IMG/VR virus record: IMGVR_UViG_3300047471_000175
Location: 1-55,629 of that record
DNA length: 55,629 bases
Strand: one strand, 5' to 3'
From: a virus
Part shown: positions 38,851 through 46,862 of the stretch, piece by piece
Layout of the letters: each line of letters opens with the position of its first letter
Numbering within the stretch: position 1 is the stretch's first letter
Notes under the pieces: generated by a model
What the model saw: the letters and a program-made list of their open reading frames with translations, nothing else
What the model was told of the DNA's origin: nothing
Database searches by the model: none
Program-made: the position numbers and the translations under genes

Positions 38851-39399
38851 CTATCCTGCGGCCGGTGAGAGGCATGTTTCGCCCTGGCCGGCAAAACAAG
38901 CGAGGCATTCCCCTTGCGCGCCTGTGCGGCCTCCCTGGCAACGCCTGATGGGCGATTGCTTCACCCCGAGCCCTGTACCTCGGGCATCGTTCGGCGACAG
39001 CTCGGATGAATCCTCAAGCCGCATGATACTCCACTTCAAATAGTTTGCGAGATCAAGAGTTTCTTCGTAAGCATGCCGCAGTTGATCGATCATCTGCGCC
39101 GGATTGGTATCGAGCCCGGCGCCATACTTCCGGAAACCATGCACCGATCGCCGTAGGAGATCGGCGCGCACAGCTTCAACGACACGATCGGGCGCTTTTG
39201 CGTCTTCCATCCCTTTTTCATAAGCTTGGTTTTGAAGCCGCTCTTCGTATTCCAGGCTTCCAACTCTGTCCGCTCCTCTCCCGCGATCCACGGGACACGG
39301 CTCGCTGATTGATTCCCACAGAATTGCGACCTTACCGCAACGTCGGCAGTGTTTCGGATTCTCGGCTGAATACGGCCCGAGATTCGGATAGTGTACCAT
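38851..39399 (-). CDS. All-alpha NTP pyrophosphatase-like protein with Cys motifs
   Basis: A 182-residue protein. Residues about 15-35 contain Cys-Arg-Arg-Cys and a further Cys. The central helices (about 79-128: Lys-Tyr-Gly-Ala-Gly-Leu, then His-Ala-Tyr-Glu-Glu-Thr-Leu-Asp-Leu-Ala-Asn-Tyr-Leu) resemble the Glu-Glu-x2-Asp pattern of MazG-like pyrophosphohydrolases. The C-terminus has four Cys in Gly-rich context. It starts one base after the RNR stop and may clean up dNTPs such as dUTP. Function is inferred. Confidence 0.68.
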   Translation of the reverse strand: MVHYPNLGPYSAENPKHCRRCGKVAILWESISEPCPVDRGRGADRVGSLEYEERLQNQAYEKGMEDAKAPDRVVEAVRADLLRRSVHGFRKYGAGLDTNPAQMIDQLRHAYEETLDLANYLKWSIMRLEDSSELSPNDARGTGLGVKQSPIRRCQGGRTGAQGECLACFAGQGETCLSPAAG

Positions 39400-39400
39400 T

Positions 39401-41413
39401 TCAAACCTCACAAAATCCGCCCATGCACGCCAGCTCTTTCGCCGCTTCGGTATAATCCGAATCCTCGCTGAATTCGGACCAATCAATTGTCGTTGGCGTC
39501 TTCGCCACCAGCTCGTCGAATTGAACCTTCGTGCATTGGATATAGGGAGCCTGCCGATAGTTTCCACCGTCAAACGGCAGGAAGGCGATACCGCTGACCA
39601 TATCGAAATTGTTGTAAACCCAGGCACCGACGCCGAGCCATTCACGATCTTTGACCGAGATTGTCACGCTGGGTTTGTGCTCGCAATAATTTTCTTGGTA
39701 GAGCTTCCAGATCGTCAGGTGCTCAAGCGCCGTATAATCCTCCCGGCTGATCGCGCCATCCGGCACCGTTATTGGGAAATACATTACCCAAGCGGAATCG
39801 GGAGAGCTGACATCATCCTCGGCATATACGCCTTTGGTAATCATAAACTGCGCCAGCTTGTCGACCTTGTTCGCCCGATTGGTCCGGATATAAAAATGCT
39901 TGGCGTGCGCGCCATGCAGCCCGGAACGGCAGTCAACCAAATTGGAGTTGTTGCCCTCAGGCTTGACAGTTGTAATAGCGGCGCTCGGATTGATACCAAC
40001 GCGATCGGCCCAATCGGCGTTCGTAGCCACGGATAGGTCGCGCATCTCCGATAGCACGGCCGGCAATTCGACCTTCACGCCATCAACAACAAAGTTGTCG
40101 GATGTGAAACTGCCGTTCCGGATATAGTCGAGCCCGGCCATGAAACGGTTGTCGAAAATCCCGTTCAGGCTCACGCCCAACAACCGCTCCTCTTCGCAGT
40201 TGAACTTCCAATCGGGTTGCAGATATCGGAAGTTCGTCAGCGTTGATTGCAGCGTGCCGAGGATCGTTGATAGACGGATTTTGCGGAGGAGCGTTCGCAA
40301 TCCGTCTTCAGCACGAATGATATTCGTGGTGAGATTGCAAAACTGGCGCGGCCTCAAAATGATTTCGCCGCACGGGTTGAGCCCGTAGTGCTCGCCCCAA
40401 CGGTCGACATCGATGCGCCGAGTGCGCCGGGCTTGATCGATAAGCGCCTGTCTATTGATTTGGCCGCGCTCGCCGGCTTGCGATTTGATCAGGGCAAGCC
40501 ATTCGTCCATGAATTGCGTGGCGCTCGGATAGTCCGTCCAAACTGCCGAGTTGTTGGCGAGCCGGAAGTGTGGCTTGCGGTTCCACCACTCGCCGCTCTT
40601 CGCATCGCGCATCCGCTCATCCGAGGGATTGCTAAGCGATATCTCGGCGCCACGCCTTACGCCGCCGCTGTTGGCAACGTCGCTTGCCTTCGTCATCAAA
40701 TCGTGTTGCTGAAGTGAGGTGAGCCGGCGCTGTCCGTTATCGACAGCCTCTGTGAAGATCGCGACCGAATGATGGAAGAGATCGATCAACGGCTCGGGTC
40801 CGGATGCTCGGCCGCCGAATGTCACCAGCCGCTCCCCTTTCTTCCGCACCTTGGAGGTATCCCAACGTGGAATGAATCCCTGATAAAGCAAATCAAGAAT
40901 TTCGCGAAATGCGAGTGCCCAACCGATTTTGTCATCTTCCACCACGATAACATGATCGATCGGCACAAGGCAGTCGGAGATCACCGGCAGCGTGTTCGTA
41001 TATTGTCTTTCCACGCTGAAGCCCACGCCGCAAGAGCACATTGTCAGATAGAATGCTTCATCGTGCGTCAGCATCCGGTCGACCGGCGCATAGGCGCAGT
41101 TGTATGCCGCCGCATTGTCGCGCTCCAAAGCCGGGCCGGCCGTCATCATCGCCCGCATCGAAGGCATGACGCCGAGAAAAAGGATGCCTTCGAAAATCTC
41201 GATTTGGATATCCTCGGGAATGAGATATCCGAAATTGACGAAGATATGGTTGACCATGAAATCCCAATACCGATAGACGGTTTCGGGCCAGAATTCGCGG
41301 CGCTGAAGATCGTCCCGCCAGCGCGAGTATTTCGTCAAACCGATTTGCTCTTGGTAGAGTGTCGGGAGGCGAACATGCGCGTAGTTCTCAAAACGAATAA
41401 GATTGGCCGACAT
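39401..41413 (-). CDS. Adenosylcobalamin-dependent (class II) ribonucleoside-triphosphate reductase
   Basis: A 670-residue, likely monomeric B12-dependent reductase like the Lactobacillus enzyme (RTPR). Cys106, Asn-Pro-Cys-Gly-Glu (346-350, thiyl-forming Cys348, Glu350) and Cys359 match RTPR Cys119, Cys408, Glu410 and Cys419 with the same 11-residue spacing. The C-terminal Cys663/Cys668 pair matches the RTPR Cys731/Cys736 re-reducing pair. It reduces NTPs to dNTPs, using cobalamin from the host. There is no NrdB-like gene nearby, consistent with class II. AGGAG lies upstream of ATG 41413; it overlaps the helicase gene by 26 bases. Confidence 0.92.
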   Translation of the reverse strand: MSANLIRFENYAHVRLPTLYQEQIGLTKYSRWRDDLQRREFWPETVYRYWDFMVNHIFVNFGYLIPEDIQIEIFEGILFLGVMPSMRAMMTAGPALERDNAAAYNCAYAPVDRMLTHDEAFYLTMCSCGVGFSVERQYTNTLPVISDCLVPIDHVIVVEDDKIGWALAFREILDLLYQGFIPRWDTSKVRKKGERLVTFGGRASGPEPLIDLFHHSVAIFTEAVDNGQRRLTSLQQHDLMTKASDVANSGGVRRGAEISLSNPSDERMRDAKSGEWWNRKPHFRLANNSAVWTDYPSATQFMDEWLALIKSQAGERGQINRQALIDQARRTRRIDVDRWGEHYGLNPCGEIILRPRQFCNLTTNIIRAEDGLRTLLRKIRLSTILGTLQSTLTNFRYLQPDWKFNCEEERLLGVSLNGIFDNRFMAGLDYIRNGSFTSDNFVVDGVKVELPAVLSEMRDLSVATNADWADRVGINPSAAITTVKPEGNNSNLVDCRSGLHGAHAKHFYIRTNRANKVDKLAQFMITKGVYAEDDVSSPDSAWVMYFPITVPDGAISREDYTALEHLTIWKLYQENYCEHKPSVTISVKDREWLGVGAWVYNNFDMVSGIAFLPFDGGNYRQAPYIQCTKVQFDELVAKTPTTIDWSEFSEDSDYTEAAKELACMGGFCEV

Positions 41414-42923
41414 TCCTCAGTCTCCTATACAAAGCCCGAAGACGCTTGAACATAGCTTCCTCAGCACTTCTCAGCAGTTGAAGATTAAGAGCTACTGTTT
41501 CATCCATAGTCCCGACAGCCGATAGCAAGTGAACCATGACTGTAGACTCCTGGCCGGGTCTGTCAAGTCTCCCGATAAGCTGGGTGAATAGTTCCAACGG
41601 CCAGAAGATATCGAATACCGCGATGTGATGACCGCCGAATTGCAAGTTCATGCCATGGGCTACACTTCGCGGATGCACAAGCATCATCTTGAATTTACCT
41701 TTGTTCCAAGGCTCCTCCATCTTACCTTCCCGATCCATCACTGCGGCATCAGGGAAAGCAGCCTTCAACCGAGCCAGGGAGGGCTTGTACCAATACGCCA
41801 CCATGACCGGGTTATCCAAAGTTTCGTCCATCAACTGACGAAGTTCATCGATCTTCTCATCATGGATGAAATGGGGTTTACGATTGGCGTCATAGACCGC
41901 CCCGCTCGCGTACTGCAATAGTTTGTTTGACAGCACGCCGCCGTTAATCGCATCGATTATTACATCGTCGGAAAGCTCCATAACGAGATCACGTTCGAAA
42001 TCCCGGTATTGCTTCATCTTATCCGCAGGCAATTCGATCGAACGAATGTTGATTTGAAAGTCTTTCTCTCGCCGCTGAACGATGCAGATGTCAGAAATCC
42101 TTTGCTCAATCTCCTCGGCCGCTCCCGGTCGCAAGCTCCATACTTGCGTATATCTGTTCTGCGTGAAATACCGAGCCCGGAAATTCGTGATATCAAGACC
42201 GAGTCTTTTACCGCGATCGAGCAAATATATTTGAGCAAATAGATGCATGTAAGTTTGGCTTGCCGGCGTAGCCGTAAGCTGATGAAATCTGCGGATAAAC
42301 CGCAAAACTTTTTTCAGAGCCTTGAATATCTGACTGTTGTGATCGCGAAGTCTACTTGACTCGTCAAATATAACCACTTGGTAAGGCCATTTCTCAAGCC
42401 CGCGCATCTCCCATTGCTCGACAAGCCAGCCAACGGCTTCTTGATTGATGACGTGGATTTGCCTCGGGCTGTCGACAAGCGCATCTCGCAAATCATTTTT
42501 GCGGGTCCGCTCGGCCCGGCCTCGGGCGCTGTTCGCTTTCGCCGAGTTGGCGCCAAGCCATCGTGCGAGATCATAGACGTATTGCCCATGCTCTTTTACG
42601 CGAGGATCGTCTTCACTGATTCGTATCAGCTCGGGTGTCATATAGGCGAGATGCGACCAAAGCCGGTGCTCGCGCATCCAGACTCGCGTTGCAACCCGGA
42701 TAGGCGCGATGATCAGAATTTTACCTTCGTATCCCTCGGTAAGCAGCCGGTCGACGATGGTTTCACTGATAACCGTCTTGCCCTTTCCGACATCTAGGAA
42801 GAGCGCGGAAAACGGTATTCCCCATGCAAAATCCAATGCTTCAAGCTGATCTTCGTGGAGATCATCTTTACCGCGAATGACATCTTCGAATGTCGATTCA
42901 AGATATGGTTCAATTGAGAACAT
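41388..42923 (-). CDS. SNF2-like SF2 helicase
   Basis: A 511-residue helicase. Motif I Asp-Val-Gly-Lys-Gly-Lys-Thr (44-50), motif II Phe-Asp-Glu-Ser-Ser (186-190), motif III Leu-Thr-Ala-Thr-Pro (about 213-217) and motif VI Gly-Arg-Leu-Asp-Arg-Pro-Gly-Gln (451-458) are visible, as in phage SNF2-like ATPases. It probably remodels nucleoprotein or unwinds DNA during replication and recombination. ATG 42923 lies 12 bases after the preceding gene; a longer frame to 42968 was rejected. Confidence 0.88.
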   Translation of the reverse strand: MFSIEPYLESTFEDVIRGKDDLHEDQLEALDFAWGIPFSALFLDVGKGKTVISETIVDRLLTEGYEGKILIIAPIRVATRVWMREHRLWSHLAYMTPELIRISEDDPRVKEHGQYVYDLARWLGANSAKANSARGRAERTRKNDLRDALVDSPRQIHVINQEAVGWLVEQWEMRGLEKWPYQVVIFDESSRLRDHNSQIFKALKKVLRFIRRFHQLTATPASQTYMHLFAQIYLLDRGKRLGLDITNFRARYFTQNRYTQVWSLRPGAAEEIEQRISDICIVQRREKDFQINIRSIELPADKMKQYRDFERDLVMELSDDVIIDAINGGVLSNKLLQYASGAVYDANRKPHFIHDEKIDELRQLMDETLDNPVMVAYWYKPSLARLKAAFPDAAVMDREGKMEEPWNKGKFKMMLVHPRSVAHGMNLQFGGHHIAVFDIFWPLELFTQLIGRLDRPGQESTVMVHLLSAVGTMDETVALNLQLLRSAEEAMFKRLRALYRRLRNVGQSYSF

Positions 42924-42934
42924 ATGTCGTCCCG

Positions 42935-43507
42935 TTATCCGAGCCCGGTGGCGCGACTCTGCGCCCATTCATTGACGGAGAGAATAGGCCAAACCCAATC
43001 AGGGCATTCTCCTCTTGAACAGACCGTAACTCCAAAAACGTCTTCCGGATTGCCAAGAGCTGCGCGAGCGTGAATAAAGGATCGTCCGGTTGTGAGCACA
43101 TCGTCAACAATGAGTATCGGATAGCCGGGCTCGCAGTATTTATCCAAGGCTCGGGCGAGCGGTACGCCGCCGCGCGGGATGCCGTGTACCGAGCGGAACG
43201 CGAACTTCCACGCAATGAGGGCGGCCACGGATGCCCAATCGTCATCGGTGAAGGCATCAAAATCGATTTTCCAAGGGAGCTGAAAGCCGCTGTGAGAAGC
43301 GAACCATCCGAATTGGAAAAAGCCATGTCTGTTACCTCGCGGGTCCGGACGTTGCCATTGAAGCCGATCGGGCCAGGGTGCCGGCTCGGCCGGGTCATCG
43401 ATTGTCGGCATCCAATGCGACGGCAGATTGTCGACCGTCCGCACATGATGATGCGGATAGTCATGCCTGCAATTGGCGTTTCTACAGATCATCGGATTCT
43501 TGATCAT
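42935..43507 (-). CDS. Phosphoribosyltransferase-family protein
   Basis: A 190-residue protein. Ile-Leu-Ile-Val-Asp-Asp-Val-Leu-Thr-Thr-Gly-Arg-Ser (131-143) is the PRPP-binding signature of type I phosphoribosyltransferases, and His-Gly-Ile-Pro-Arg-Gly-Gly-Val (108-115) is the pyrophosphate loop. An N-terminal Cys/His cluster may bind metal. It could salvage purines or pyrimidines for dNTP synthesis. ATG 43507 has GGGGA upstream; it overlaps the VRR-NUC gene by 26 bases. Confidence 0.82.
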   Translation of the reverse strand: MIKNPMICRNANCRHDYPHHHVRTVDNLPSHWMPTIDDPAEPAPWPDRLQWQRPDPRGNRHGFFQFGWFASHSGFQLPWKIDFDAFTDDDWASVAALIAWKFAFRSVHGIPRGGVPLARALDKYCEPGYPILIVDDVLTTGRSFIHARAALGNPEDVFGVTVCSRGECPDWVWPILSVNEWAQSRATGLG

Positions 43508-43811
43508 GTCCAATCCCCAAGATACGGTTGGCCTCTGCAATGTTATCCACGACATACACCTCAACCCCGGCAGCCCGGAGTTGTTTGTGCCGTAGCAATT
43601 GCTGCGGGTTTGCATCCTTGCCGGTAGCCTTCCATTCGATCAGCACGACGCGGCCTCGATTGCATGTTCGGCAGCGCCACCGCGAGCTGCCGTTCGCATA
43701 GAAGCGATCGGGAAACGAATTCATCGAAGTTCGCATAATCTTGTCGACGAACCAGCCGGCCGCCTTCGCGATCTTCCGATGCGCCCGCTCCATAGGAGCT
43801 TCGCGTGTCAT
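43482..43811 (-). CDS. VRR-NUC domain nuclease
   Basis: A 109-residue single-domain nuclease. Phe-Pro-Asp-Arg-Phe (33-37), Val-Leu-Ile-Glu-Trp-Lys (56-61) and Gln-x3-His-Lys-Gln-Leu-Arg-Ala-Ala-Gly-Val (about 71-83) make the PD-(D/E)xK active site of VRR-NUC proteins, which cleave branched DNA such as Holliday junctions. A Cys-x2-Cys pair near 47-50 is inserted before the second motif. It starts in an ATGA overlap with the small membrane-protein gene. Confidence 0.85.
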   Translation of the reverse strand: MTREAPMERAHRKIAKAAGWFVDKIMRTSMNSFPDRFYANGSSRWRCRTCNRGRVVLIEWKATGKDANPQQLLRHKQLRAAGVEVYVVDNIAEANRILGIGHDQESDDL

Positions 43812-43942
43812 ATCGTGACTACCAAGTTGAGCGTTCCAGCGCAAAACCAGAAAGTCGCATGTCGCCAATCCCCGGCCAGCGCGTAAGGAATGACGGCGCA
43901 ATAGCTGAGCGCCACGATAGCTATAGGAAAAATGAATTTCAT
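43808..43942 (-). CDS. Small membrane or secreted peptide, 44 aa
   Basis: A 44-residue frame coupled at both ends by ATGA overlaps: to DUF1643 (43939-43942) and VRR-NUC (43808-43811). Residues 3-23 are hydrophobic (Phe-Ile-Phe-Pro-Ile-Ala-Ile-Val-Ala-Leu), followed by Ala-Gly-Asp-Trp and a second hydrophobic stretch (Phe-Trp-Phe-Cys-Ala-Gly). Either one or two membrane passes or a signal peptide are possible. Function is unknown. Confidence 0.6.
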   Translation of the reverse strand: MKFIFPIAIVALSYCAVIPYALAGDWRHATFWFCAGTLNLVVTI

Positions 43943-44445
43943 AGCGGCGTGTCGAATTTAATCGGCTTGCCATACTTGACGTATAGCGGGTGCCGAGGGC
44001 TGCCATTATTCGTGAGCCCGAGCGCGTAGGGCTGCACGCCAACTTCGTCCAAGAGCCTCATTACCGCCTTGTCTTGCTCCAATAGGCTGCCGCCAGCTCC
44101 CCAAGCGCAAACCACCTTGTTTGCGACGCTCAAGGCTTCGCGGATGTAATGCGAATTGTGGCTGCCAACCGGATCGTCCATGCCGATCAGCTCGGCCGGC
44201 TTCGTCGCCCTGGCGCCGAACAAATTCACCACAACAAGTTTTTCGTATCTCCACATTCGAGCAAAGCCGACGCATTTCCGGATTGTCGGATCATCGGTTT
44301 CGCCGTCAGCGGTCGACGGGTTGAGCATGATGAAAACGCACGGCGATGAAAACACCATGACGCCATTCGTCTCCCATTCCCGCCATAAGAGATATCGGTA
44401 TTTCCCGTTGCCTCCAAGGGTCGCGCCCGCGTCAACGTAATCCAT
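43939..44445 (-). CDS. DUF1643 family protein
   Basis: A 168-residue protein with the family landmarks Arg-Tyr-Leu-Leu-Trp-Arg (17-22), Phe-Ile-Met-Leu-Asn-Pro-Ser-Thr-Ala-Asp (38-47), Asp-Pro-Thr-Ile-Arg-Lys-Cys (52-58) and Asn-Leu-Phe-Gly-Ala-Arg-Ala-Thr-Lys-Pro (74-83). DUF1643 proteins occur in phages and bacteria; their function is not established. It overlaps the methylase gene by 14 bases and is coupled to the small peptide gene downstream. Confidence 0.85.
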   Translation of the reverse strand: MDYVDAGATLGGNGKYRYLLWREWETNGVMVFSSPCVFIMLNPSTADGETDDPTIRKCVGFARMWRYEKLVVVNLFGARATKPAELIGMDDPVGSHNSHYIREALSVANKVVCAWGAGGSLLEQDKAVMRLLDEVGVQPYALGLTNNGSPRHPLYVKYGKPIKFDTPL

Positions 44446-45097
44446 CGATCATCTCCCTAACGGCAGCCGTCAGCTCAAGCAGCTCGGCTTCTCTGTTATC
44501 CGGCGCCGGGTATTCGTCGCCCCAGCCATCCCAGCCGGGCCAGCGGCGCTTCGCGAACAGCTCGCAATACGGGCCACCGACCAATTCCTCAACACGTTTG
44601 TAAAGCTCATCCGGCTTGCGGCTGTGCTCGCGGCGCGGCGCGGCGATTATCTGCCGCACGCCTTTCGACAGCCGGCGCGGCGAGCCTCGGGTGAATAGCA
44701 GACACGACTCCGTTTGCTTCCGGGTCCAGTATCCCATGCTGATACCGAAATCGACCGCAGCATAGCCAGCGCCGTCTTCCAGAATCTCGACTTGCTTTTT
44801 CGTCTTCAGCCATTCGAAGGCGCGGGTTTTGAATTTGAAGCCCCACTTCCGGCCTAGCTCTATACCCACGTCGAGATGAGAATCGACAACCCACATGAAC
44901 AGAGCGCAATCCTTTGCCGCCAGGGAAGCCACAGGGAGCACGGAGAGCCCTTCAAGGGTCATTGTGTCGTAATGATCCTCGGCGCATCTGTGCGGCGTCG
45001 TATGGCTGCCGCTATACGTCAGGAAGCTCCATGGCGGATCGGCCACAATCGCCCCGTAGCCGCCCGGAGAGAGGGCATGGAACACGAAGCGCGTCAT
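44432..45097 (-). CDS. MT-A70-family adenine N6-methyltransferase
   Basis: A 221-residue methylase. Ala-Asp-Pro-Pro-Trp-Ser-Phe (19-25) is the catalytic DPPW motif; Glu-Trp-Leu-Lys-Thr and Gly-Tyr-Trp-Thr-Arg-Lys follow, then His-Ser-Arg-Lys-Pro-Asp-Glu and Glu-Leu-Phe-Ala-Lys-Arg, all typical of MT-A70 phage enzymes. No cognate restriction enzyme is present, so it likely protects phage DNA from host restriction. I chose ATG 45097 (ATGA overlap with the preceding stop) over 45109. Confidence 0.9.
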   Translation of the reverse strand: MTRFVFHALSPGGYGAIVADPPWSFLTYSGSHTTPHRCAEDHYDTMTLEGLSVLPVASLAAKDCALFMWVVDSHLDVGIELGRKWGFKFKTRAFEWLKTKKQVEILEDGAGYAAVDFGISMGYWTRKQTESCLLFTRGSPRRLSKGVRQIIAAPRREHSRKPDELYKRVEELVGGPYCELFAKRRWPGWDGWGDEYPAPDNREAELLELTAAVREMIDGLR

Positions 45098-45483
45098 AAG
45101 GCCATCCAATCCCGAATAGCGGCTGTAAGGGCTGCCCTGGCGGCTGTGTTCTCGATTGCCAGCTCCTCTAAGCTTCGCCGATGCGTAGCGAGCCTGCCGA
45201 CCGTCACGTTGACTGTCGCAAATCGTTTGTCGTTTTCAAGTGCGACCAAGATAGCCTGCGCTTCAGCATCGGTGACGCGCTGAACAATCCAACCGGGCTC
45301 ATTAGCCGGGCGGATTGACATCTGCCATCCATCCTTGATTTCGAACAAAGTGAAACCGCTCATTTCGCCTTCGTATTTTATGGCATCCTTGATCGCGGCC
45401 ACCTTGCCCTCCGTTGGTTCAAGCGAATATGCGGGTCCGCCACCACGCACCCCCAGCACGATCAGAAAATCGGATTTTTTCAT
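45094..45483 (-). CDS. Hypothetical protein, 129 aa
   Basis: A 129-residue alpha/beta protein. The first half is beta-rich (Tyr-Glu-Gly-Glu-Met-Ser-Gly-Phe-Thr-Leu-Phe-Glu-Ile); the second is an Ala/Glu helix pair. It is coupled on both sides by 4-base overlaps, with the cupin gene (45480-45483) and the methylase (45094-45097). No family is recognised. Confidence 0.6.
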   Translation of the reverse strand: MKKSDFLIVLGVRGGGPAYSLEPTEGKVAAIKDAIKYEGEMSGFTLFEIKDGWQMSIRPANEPGWIVQRVTDAEAQAILVALENDKRFATVNVTVGRLATHRRSLEELAIENTAARAALTAAIRDWMAL

Positions 45484-46055
45484 TCGTCGCAGCCTTTACC
45501 GCGCTGGCCGTAGCCAATTGCGGTGGGGTTGGTGCCGTTGACATATTTAGACCAATGCCGCCACCGGGCTCGGCTGATGGTCATTGAACCTGTCTCAGCC
45601 CAACTAACAAAGCCAGGACACCAGAAGCCCCACTGACGCACGTCCGGAAATTTGATGAAGAGTGACCAGCTCGGGATCGGCTTGCCGTTCTCGTCTCGGT
45701 TCAAGATGACACGATGCGGCCAGCTCGGAAGCCGGATGATTATGCTATGGTTCGGCCGGTCAACGATATCGGTAGGCGGCAGCGAACGCCCTTCCTCGGG
45801 TTGCCATAGGAACCGCTCTTCCTTGTACGCTCCCTGAAGAATGAACGAGACGTTCATCGCCCGATGATCGTGCAAATGCTCTTCGTCATCGTGCAAAAAA
45901 TTGTGGAGGTAGATGTTAAAAAATCGGTTGCGCGGCAGAACAAACCAGCGCCAGTACGTCGGGTTATTGAGCGGCCCGACTGGAATCTTTTCATATTTCG
46001 GATTGTCCCGAATGGCGCAGATGAATTGTTCGATCTTGGTTTCAAGCCATGTCAT
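45480..46055 (-). CDS. Cupin-like phage protein
   Basis: A 191-residue protein with a beta-barrel pattern. His-Leu-His-Asp-His-Arg (about 60-65) and Pro-His-Arg-Val-Ile-Leu later fit a cupin metal site with several His residues. Ile-Leu-Gln-Gly-Ala-Tyr follows at the usual Gly. I recognise this as a conserved small phage family without a known role. It overlaps the upstream gene by 14 bases. Confidence 0.75.
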   Translation of the reverse strand: MTWLETKIEQFICAIRDNPKYEKIPVGPLNNPTYWRWFVLPRNRFFNIYLHNFLHDDEEHLHDHRAMNVSFILQGAYKEERFLWQPEEGRSLPPTDIVDRPNHSIIIRLPSWPHRVILNRDENGKPIPSWSLFIKFPDVRQWGFWCPGFVSWAETGSMTISRARWRHWSKYVNGTNPTAIGYGQRGKGCDE

Positions 46056-46281
46056 CGTCCGGACTCCAATACTCTTCAGGGGAAAGCTGATGAACGAAAC
46101 AGCCGTAGTGATGATCGTCTTTCAAGAAAGTCCACCAAACTGTCTGCGCCCAATCGAGCCGGGTTATCGCCCAACATATTTTCGGATCATCCGTCCATTC
46201 GATTTGATGAGTGTCCGGATTGGTCCGATGGAAATACTCCAAGCCTTTGCCCTTGGGCCGGGCAATGGCATAGAGGTGCAT
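46042..46281 (-). CDS. Small Trp-rich hypothetical protein
   Basis: A 79-residue protein with many Trp, His and Asp residues (Ile-Cys-Trp-Ala-Ile-Thr-Arg; Trp-Trp-Thr-Phe; Glu-Tyr-Trp-Ser). It starts directly after the MazG-like stop and overlaps the cupin gene. No family is recognised; the aromatic content suggests a compact fold or protein-binding role. Confidence 0.6.
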   Translation of the reverse strand: MHLYAIARPKGKGLEYFHRTNPDTHQIEWTDDPKICWAITRLDWAQTVWWTFLKDDHHYGCFVHQLSPEEYWSPDDDMA

Positions 46282-46698
46282 CTACCGGCTTTCGTTAAAG
46301 GGTTGCCGGCTGTAAGGCTCGACCGGATGGGCATTGACATCGAAGCCAGCTTCGTTCTTCTGTCGGTTGCGCTCGGCCATGATAGCCGGGTCAATCGCCA
46401 TGACGCGCTCGACTTCCATGCGCTCCTCGGCCTCGGCATTGTATTCGGCAGCCGCAGCCACGGATAGGAGTGTGAGCCCTACAGCACCGATCTCTTTATG
46501 GAGAATGCCAACCGGCCGACCGAAGACAAAATCGAGTAGTTCATGGGCCATCCGGAGATCGCCACCGGCCGCTTGATATAGCTCGATAGCTTCCTCGAAG
46601 AACCGGACAGCGCGTTGCTTGACGCTATTTGCGTGCTCGGGTCCGAACGCCAGTTGAACCCATTCGTAGACCTTCATCTGCCGCTGCATTCGTTCCAT
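46282..46698 (-). CDS. MazG-like NTP pyrophosphohydrolase
   Basis: A 138-residue helical protein. Phe-Phe-Glu-Glu-Ala-Ile-Glu-Leu (33-40) is the first metal-binding helix of the all-alpha NTP-PPase fold, and Lys-Glu-Ile-Gly-Ala-Val-Gly (68-74) is the second, with Ala where the usual Asp stands. It would hydrolyse NTPs or dNTPs to monophosphates, perhaps dUTP to dUMP for ThyX. GGAG seven bases upstream fixes ATG 46698 rather than 46716. It starts just after the stop of a 52-codon gene. Confidence 0.78.
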   Translation of the reverse strand: MERMQRQMKVYEWVQLAFGPEHANSVKQRAVRFFEEAIELYQAAGGDLRMAHELLDFVFGRPVGILHKEIGAVGLTLLSVAAAAEYNAEAEERMEVERVMAIDPAIMAERNRQKNEAGFDVNAHPVEPYSRQPFNESR

Positions 46699-46699
46699 A

Positions 46700-46858
46700 T
46701 CACTTCTCCGATTCATCTTTCACAACGCCAATCAGCTCGACAATGACATCGCGATATTTTTCTTCTTCGATGCTGCCCGGCACTGCATTCCACCAGAGTT
46801 TGACGGTATCAAGAACCTTCCCGATCATCACTTTCTCTTTGCTAGTCAATCCGGCCAT
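46700..46858 (-). CDS. Small helical protein, 52 aa
   Basis: A 52-residue frame between DNA polymerase and the MazG-like gene. ATG 46858 lies five bases past the polymerase stop, and the TGA stop is one base before the next ATG (46698). The peptide has an amphipathic helix (Val-Leu-Asp-Thr-Val-Lys-Leu-Trp-Trp) and a charged C-terminus, with natural composition. Its role is unknown. Confidence 0.65.
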   Translation of the reverse strand: MAGLTSKEKVMIGKVLDTVKLWWNAVPGSIEEEKYRDVIVELIGVVKDESEK

Positions 46859-46862
46859 CGTT

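Noticed and set aside
42910-43464. 184-residue - strand frame overlapping the phosphoribosyltransferase
   Set aside because: The overlapping frame contains the PRPP signature; this one has Arg/Ser/Pro-rich shadow composition.
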